A stretch of 64,000 nucleotides of DNA from Gardnerella vaginalis. Lineage in GTDB: Bacteria; Actinomycetota; Actinomycetes; Actinomycetales; Bifidobacteriaceae. Made by a program: the position numbers and the translations under genes. The DNA lies in assembly GCF_001546455.1 (NCBI RefSeq), contig NZ_KQ956819.1, positions 1-64,000 of the forward strand, written 5' to 3'. Below, piece after piece: positions 60,157 through 64,000 of this stretch (position 1 is the stretch's first letter; every line of letters begins with the position of its first letter). A model generated the notes under the pieces. It had not been told where the DNA came from, searched no databases, and saw only the letters and a program-made list of their open reading frames with translations.

Positions 60157-62901
60157 TTATGCAATCTTATTGCGCATTGCCTTTGCAAAGAATCCAGCAG
60201 TACCAAGAAGCATTACAACCGCAAGAACAATCAACATTGAACTTCCCGTTGAAACTTTGCTAAATGCATTACGGTTTGAATCCGATTTTTCACTGCGACT
60301 ATCCTTCTTGTCTGCAACTGGATTGGCGCTAACTGTTACCTCATTCCAGGCAAGCTGTTCGCCTTTCTCGTTTACAAGCACGATTGTGTGCTTTCCAGAA
60401 TATCCGTCTGGAATATCAACAGAGAATTGTGCATTGTCTGCAGATCCACGAACCGTTATAAACGAATTGCCATCGGCATCCTTTAAGGCTTTAGGCGTGG
60501 AATATATAAACGCGTAAGCTTTTGCCGAACCGTTCTTTTGCAGCTGTTGCGCAAATTCCTTGTTGGAAATCTTTCCAGAAATCTTTACAGGCTCACCAGC
60601 AACAATCTGATTATTGTTTCCAACGGTAATAGCTCCCTTTAGAGATTTATCCAACTGATCAACGCTGGCTGGAGGAGCTGGGGCAACATCGTCTTTTGCC
60701 TTAGAATCCTCTTTCTTTTGCTCAGACTTTTGCTCAGACTTTTGCTCATCAGCTTTCTGAGTCTTAGCTTCATTCCTTGATTGATTACTAACCTGTGGTG
60801 CTTGCTGTCTTGCAGGCGTTGGATTTTCCGCAGGTTCGGTAGGTGTAATTGCTTCCGATGGCGGATTTTGCGAAGGCTTTTCTGCAGAAGGAGTATCCAC
60901 AGAAGGTTTTACATCAACGGAAGGAGCAGAAGGCACAACACTATAGCTTTCCACTGCCTTTACAACGCGAATATTAATCACAGACTGAATTCCTGGCAAA
61001 GAGTCTCCCACTGCATATTTTGCAGACGCAAATCGCACTGGAATCGAAACGGTTGTTCCTTCTTTAACATCCTTAGGCATTGTAATACCTAGTTTTACAT
61101 TTGCGTTAGCAAAAGGCTTTACAGAAATACCAGTCTTATCTTGAATCTTCCAATCTTTATTTGATTCAGATTGTTTACCTAAATCCTTCATAGAAAGCTT
61201 TAAGTCGGAATAATCATGGCTTCCAAGATTCTTAATCTTAACTTCAATATTTTTGGCATTTTGCGGAACGTCAATAACGCTATTGTCTGCCGTTACAGGA
61301 GTATATCCAAGCCAATCTTCAGATATATGAGTGTAAATAATATTGCTATTATCGCCCTCATATAAAAGACCAAATCCGCCACCGTGCTGCTTGTTCAAAA
61401 CTTCAATGCAAGAATAAGCCATAGAGCCAGACTTAAACAATTTGCCTGTATCCCAAGTTGCACCATCATCAAACGATACGCGAATTAAGCCGTCATTACG
61501 CCCATGCGCCGAAGAGGAAGAGTACACAAGAACCTTGGCTTCTGGAGACCCCATAGGCGCATCTGGATATGCCCTAGTTATCTGAGCATTGTTTGCAGGG
61601 TCTGGAAGCTGCATCTCTTCTTTTACTTCGCCATAAGTTTCGCCGCCATCATTTGATATTGCAACAAGACGATGCCTAAAATTCTGAGGTCTAGAATTCA
61701 ACATAACTCGTCCGTCAGAAAGTTCTACAACCTTGTTTTCGTCCATATGTGATTTTTCACTTCTAAACCCAACAGGCTTGCCAACTTTCCAAGTCTTACC
61801 GTGATCGTCGGAGTAAACCGTTACTGCTTGAATATGTCCCGAGTTGTTTATTGTATACTGCTGCAACAAACGACCCTTATGCTTGCCGTAGCGAAGCTGA
61901 ATTCCGTGACCAGATGCCGCAAACCTAGAGCTCCAATGCCCCACGTCTGCAGTCACATCTTTAGTAATGATTTTTGGAGTGCTCCAAGTGACGCCATTGT
62001 CCTTGGAGCTAGTAACTGAAGCGTGTAAAACGTTCCTGTTTTCTGGGTCTACTCCAGCGCTGGACCAAGCCCAGCCGTTTCTGTAAGACTTTACAGAGAA
62101 CAGGAAGATTTCATTAGTTTCACGGTCTAACACATAAGACGGATCCGAATATCCCCATCTAGTATTTTCATTGCCATCATGCCCTTGCTTAACAACAGTT
62201 TCAGCTTCAAACGTTTTACCACCATCTTTTGAAATTCGCTGAACAATGGAGTTTGGCATAGGTGCATCAGAGCAATTACCAGGTCTCTTATCGTATGCTG
62301 CTAAAATCCAACCATTTGCAGTCTGTGTTATTGCTGGAATCCTGTAGCAAACGCTATTGGTTCTGTTTGTAAGCTTTACCGTTTTAAGGCCCAAAGATGA
62401 GTCAAATTCTGTATTCTTTATACCAGTAACAGGCTTGTCTTCAACAACAATGTTATTTTCGATTACTTGGTTACCGTCCCTATCTTTTGAAGCTTTCCAA
62501 ACTGTTTTAGGCGTGAATTTACCCGCTTTGGCATCCTCTTCGGTTACAACATGATACCCAAAGCCGCACTGCTGAGTTTCACCTGGCTTAAGATTTGCCC
62601 AGCGGCAATTTCTTGAATCCCCAACTCTAATATCGGAAATATTACTTTCATACGGATACGCAGTTATTGGTTGCGAACCCTTATTTGTATATGTAACCGT
62701 ATATGTTAGCCTGCTATTTATTTGAACATTATCTTTAAGGCTATCAGTTCTTTTAAGCGATATTTGCAAAACTGAACTATTGGGTTTACTAGATTTTTCT
62801 GAAGTAGCATTAGCCACACCAGAGCATAAGCCTATTGCAAGAGTAATTCCAACAACAGTACCAACAACGCGCTTTGCATCTTCTATGACACTTCTACGCA
62901 T
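60157..62901 (-). CDS. nanH: Secreted/membrane-anchored sialidase
   Basis: Exo-alpha-sialidase of 914 residues that would release sialic acid from host mucins. Signal segment at residues 10-33; N-terminal domain of DUF11-like folds (RTDSLKDNVQINSRLTYTVTYT); then the six-bladed catalytic domain: RIP motif in CYRIPAITQ, Asp boxes SKDGGKTFE, SKDNGVTWS, SDDHGKTW, SNDGGETYG, SFDDGATW, and the catalytic tyrosine region MAYSCIEVL with GLLYEGDN. A NEW3-like domain (VPQNAKNIEVKIKNLGSHDYSD), a Pro/Glu/Lys-rich linker and an Ig-like domain follow. The C-terminus is one membrane helix (LIVLAVVMLLGTAGFFA) with a basic tail and no LPXTG. Start 62901 follows AGGAG. Which paralogue this is cannot be settled from sequence alone. 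Confidence 0.92.
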   Translation of the reverse strand: MRRSVIEDAKRVVGTVVGITLAIGLCSGVANATSEKSSKPNSSVLQISLKRTDSLKDNVQINSRLTYTVTYTNKGSQPITAYPYESNISDIRVGDSRNCRWANLKPGETQQCGFGYHVVTEEDAKAGKFTPKTVWKASKDRDGNQVIENNIVVEDKPVTGIKNTEFDSSLGLKTVKLTNRTNSVCYRIPAITQTANGWILAAYDKRPGNCSDAPMPNSIVQRISKDGGKTFEAETVVKQGHDGNENTRWGYSDPSYVLDRETNEIFLFSVKSYRNGWAWSSAGVDPENRNVLHASVTSSKDNGVTWSTPKIITKDVTADVGHWSSRFAASGHGIQLRYGKHKGRLLQQYTINNSGHIQAVTVYSDDHGKTWKVGKPVGFRSEKSHMDENKVVELSDGRVMLNSRPQNFRHRLVAISNDGGETYGEVKEEMQLPDPANNAQITRAYPDAPMGSPEAKVLVYSSSSAHGRNDGLIRVSFDDGATWDTGKLFKSGSMAYSCIEVLNKQHGGGFGLLYEGDNSNIIYTHISEDWLGYTPVTADNSVIDVPQNAKNIEVKIKNLGSHDYSDLKLSMKDLGKQSESNKDWKIQDKTGISVKPFANANVKLGITMPKDVKEGTTVSIPVRFASAKYAVGDSLPGIQSVINIRVVKAVESYSVVPSAPSVDVKPSVDTPSAEKPSQNPPSEAITPTEPAENPTPARQQAPQVSNQSRNEAKTQKADEQKSEQKSEQKKEDSKAKDDVAPAPPASVDQLDKSLKGAITVGNNNQIVAGEPVKISGKISNKEFAQQLQKNGSAKAYAFIYSTPKALKDADGNSFITVRGSADNAQFSVDIPDGYSGKHTIVLVNEKGEQLAWNEVTVSANPVADKKDSRSEKSDSNRNAFSKVSTGSSMLIVLAVVMLLGTAGFFAKAMRNKIA

Positions 62902-63295
62902 ACGCACTCCTATTTTTGTAATTGTTTTACATAAATTCCACAGCATTGTGAAAATCATGAACAATACCTACACCAATGTAGGAATCATTACATCAGATGA
63001 TATGATGTCTGATGGACTAATTCGTAATATTAACGCTTTTTTGATAAATTTTCACGAAAATATTCACATTTTTTTAGAAATATAGCATATTTTTGCAAAA
63101 TATGCCAACAGATAAGAAGATTATAGGCAAAAACTGTGTAAAAAATCGCGCATAGACCTTATGGCAGTAAGGCTCATAGAGTATCGAATCTGAGCTATCC
63201 TTTACCTGCAAAATCATTCCAAACAAAAATATCCCAATATTTAGCGCAGCTTCAAGTTGACCGCAGCTCCAAATTGCCCACAGATTCTGCTTGGC
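62902..63295. other. Intergenic region upstream of the sialidase
   Basis: No gene seen. Contains the inverted repeats described and AT-rich sequence that probably holds the sialidase promoter. The right part ends at the stop of the partial ATPase gene. Confidence 0.5.
62967..63014. promoter_or_regulatory. Two inverted repeats upstream of the sialidase gene
   Basis: CCTACA-CCAA-TGTAGG (62967-62982) and CATCAGA-10-TCTGATG (62991-63014) lie 66-113 bases before the ATG. Placement suits repressor sites near the promoter; no T runs. A third, AT-rich palindrome (GCATATTTT/AAAATATGC) is at 63085-63105. Confidence 0.5.
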
Positions 63296-64000
63296 CTATA
63301 ACTCAAATGCGTTGCGCTCCCACAGCGCGCTTAACGGTATTGCCCACAAACTATCCGCCCACTGCATAATTTTTTGACCCATATAAACAACATATCCGCG
63401 CTTAAATTCAGATTTTTGCGAAAGAGCTACAAGTCCCTTAAAATCGTCACGATTCACCATGCTAGAGCTTTTTACTTCCACGCCAACCAGATTTCCACGG
63501 AAGCTTAGCACAAGATCAACTTCTTTAGGACTGCTACCAGTTTCACGCCAGTAGAAGCAATCTGGATGCGTTTTAGACCATTGCACAGCAGGCATAATCT
63601 GATTTACAACAAAACTTTCTAACAGATTCCCATACATAACGGGATCTTCCAAAGGATTATGACCCTTACTAATCATTGTTTGAATGCTTAAAGACGTATC
63701 AACCGGATGTATTTTGGCTCTAGTGAAAGTCTGGCGATTGGGCGCAGTTTTTATATTCGGGAGCGCATTTATTAAGAATCTACGCAAGAATACGCTAACG
63801 TAACGCTCAATGGTTCGCCTATCTAAAGCAAGATCTTGACCTATTGAACTCGTATTAAGAATCCCGCCAGGAGCACATAGCAACTTATTAAGTATGCCAA
63901 CAGCCATGCTTCTGTCTAATCGTTCTCCTGGAAGAATGGTATCTCCCAACACTGCAAGAATATCGTTTGAAACAAGCTTTTCTTGCTCCCAAGCCTCGTA
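63296..64000 (-). CDS. DUF4143 ATPase family protein, C-terminal part (cut by window edge)
   Basis: The frame stays open to the window's end, so the gene begins beyond 64000 and only its last 234 codons are visible. The visible part has the middle helix-turn-helix-like segment (QDLALDRRTIERYVSVFLRRFLI) and the C-terminal nuclease-like domain with YWRETGSSPKEVDLVLSFRGNLVGVEVKSSS. It resembles the C-terminal halves of the ATPases at 26839-28101 and 55091-56341 but is clearly divergent. It is the third member of this family here. The N-terminal ATPase domain lies outside the window. Confidence 0.8.
   Translation of the reverse strand, partial: YEAWEQEKLVSNDILAVLGDTILPGERLDRSMAVGILNKLLCAPGGILNTSSIGQDLALDRRTIERYVSVFLRRFLINALPNIKTAPNRQTFTRAKIHPVDTSLSIQTMISKGHNPLEDPVMYGNLLESFVVNQIMPAVQWSKTHPDCFYWRETGSSPKEVDLVLSFRGNLVGVEVKSSSMVNRDDFKGLVALSQKSEFKRGYVVYMGQKIMQWADSLWAIPLSALWERNAFEL

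Overview
The window looks like a chromosome segment of a low-GC member of the Bifidobacteriaceae, most likely Gardnerella. I infer this from the actinobacterial gene orders (rpsA-coaE-uvrB; tyrS-TPR-HAD-tlyA-nadK-recN; hpf-secA), the AT-rich composition, a long secreted sialidase and an LPXTG-type surface protein. Species assignment is by pattern recognition only.

Layout. 0.2-2 kb: flavin-binding protein and a LytTR/DUF3021 pair. 2-4.7 kb: phosphatase, rsfS, glmU. 4.8-5.1 kb: tRNA-Arg(TCT) and an atypical tRNA-Leu(CAA). 5.2-12.9 kb: pyk, uvrB, coaE, a TM2 protein, rpsA, folD. 13-18 kb: a degenerate metal-type binding lipoprotein, pcp, NADH oxidase and an iron alcohol dehydrogenase. 18-29 kb is accessory: YhgE/Pip with a degenerate ABC ATPase, an ABC exporter, an AbiE-type toxin-antitoxin pair, an antiporter-like permease, a DUF4143 ATPase and small membrane proteins, with a cluster of palindromic repeats. 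29-34.5 kb: LemA, DUF3137 and a complete ECF transporter operon. 34.5-38.3 kb: a cysteine-rich leader peptide with attenuator, cysK, cysE, sstT. 38.8-54.4 kb is core: secA, hpf, RNase P RNA, recN, nadK, tlyA, HAD enzymes, a TPR protein, tyrS, argH, argG. 54.4-64 kb is accessory: two DUF4143 ATPases (one cut by the window edge), a sortase-anchored surface protein, a Panacea-domain protein and the sialidase, separated by repeat-rich spacers.

The most interesting signals are regulatory or non-coding. (1) A 28-codon ORF with two Cys-Cys-Cys runs sits between a good promoter and a strong terminator ahead of cysK; a segment right after its Cys codons can pair with the terminator's 5' arm, which is the layout of a cysteine-sensing attenuator. 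(2) The LPXTG gene has a nine-G tract inside the spacer of its likely promoter, the classic arrangement for phase variation. (3) A composite intergenic element built of successive hairpins occurs in long form at 38.5 and 59.8 kb and in short form at 56.4 and 58.5 kb. (4) Three 18-bp palindromes spaced exactly 40 bp apart precede a DUF4143 ATPase gene. (5) Short tandem arrays are common at gene borders, including 20 bp x4 before argG and 10 bp x5 before pcp.
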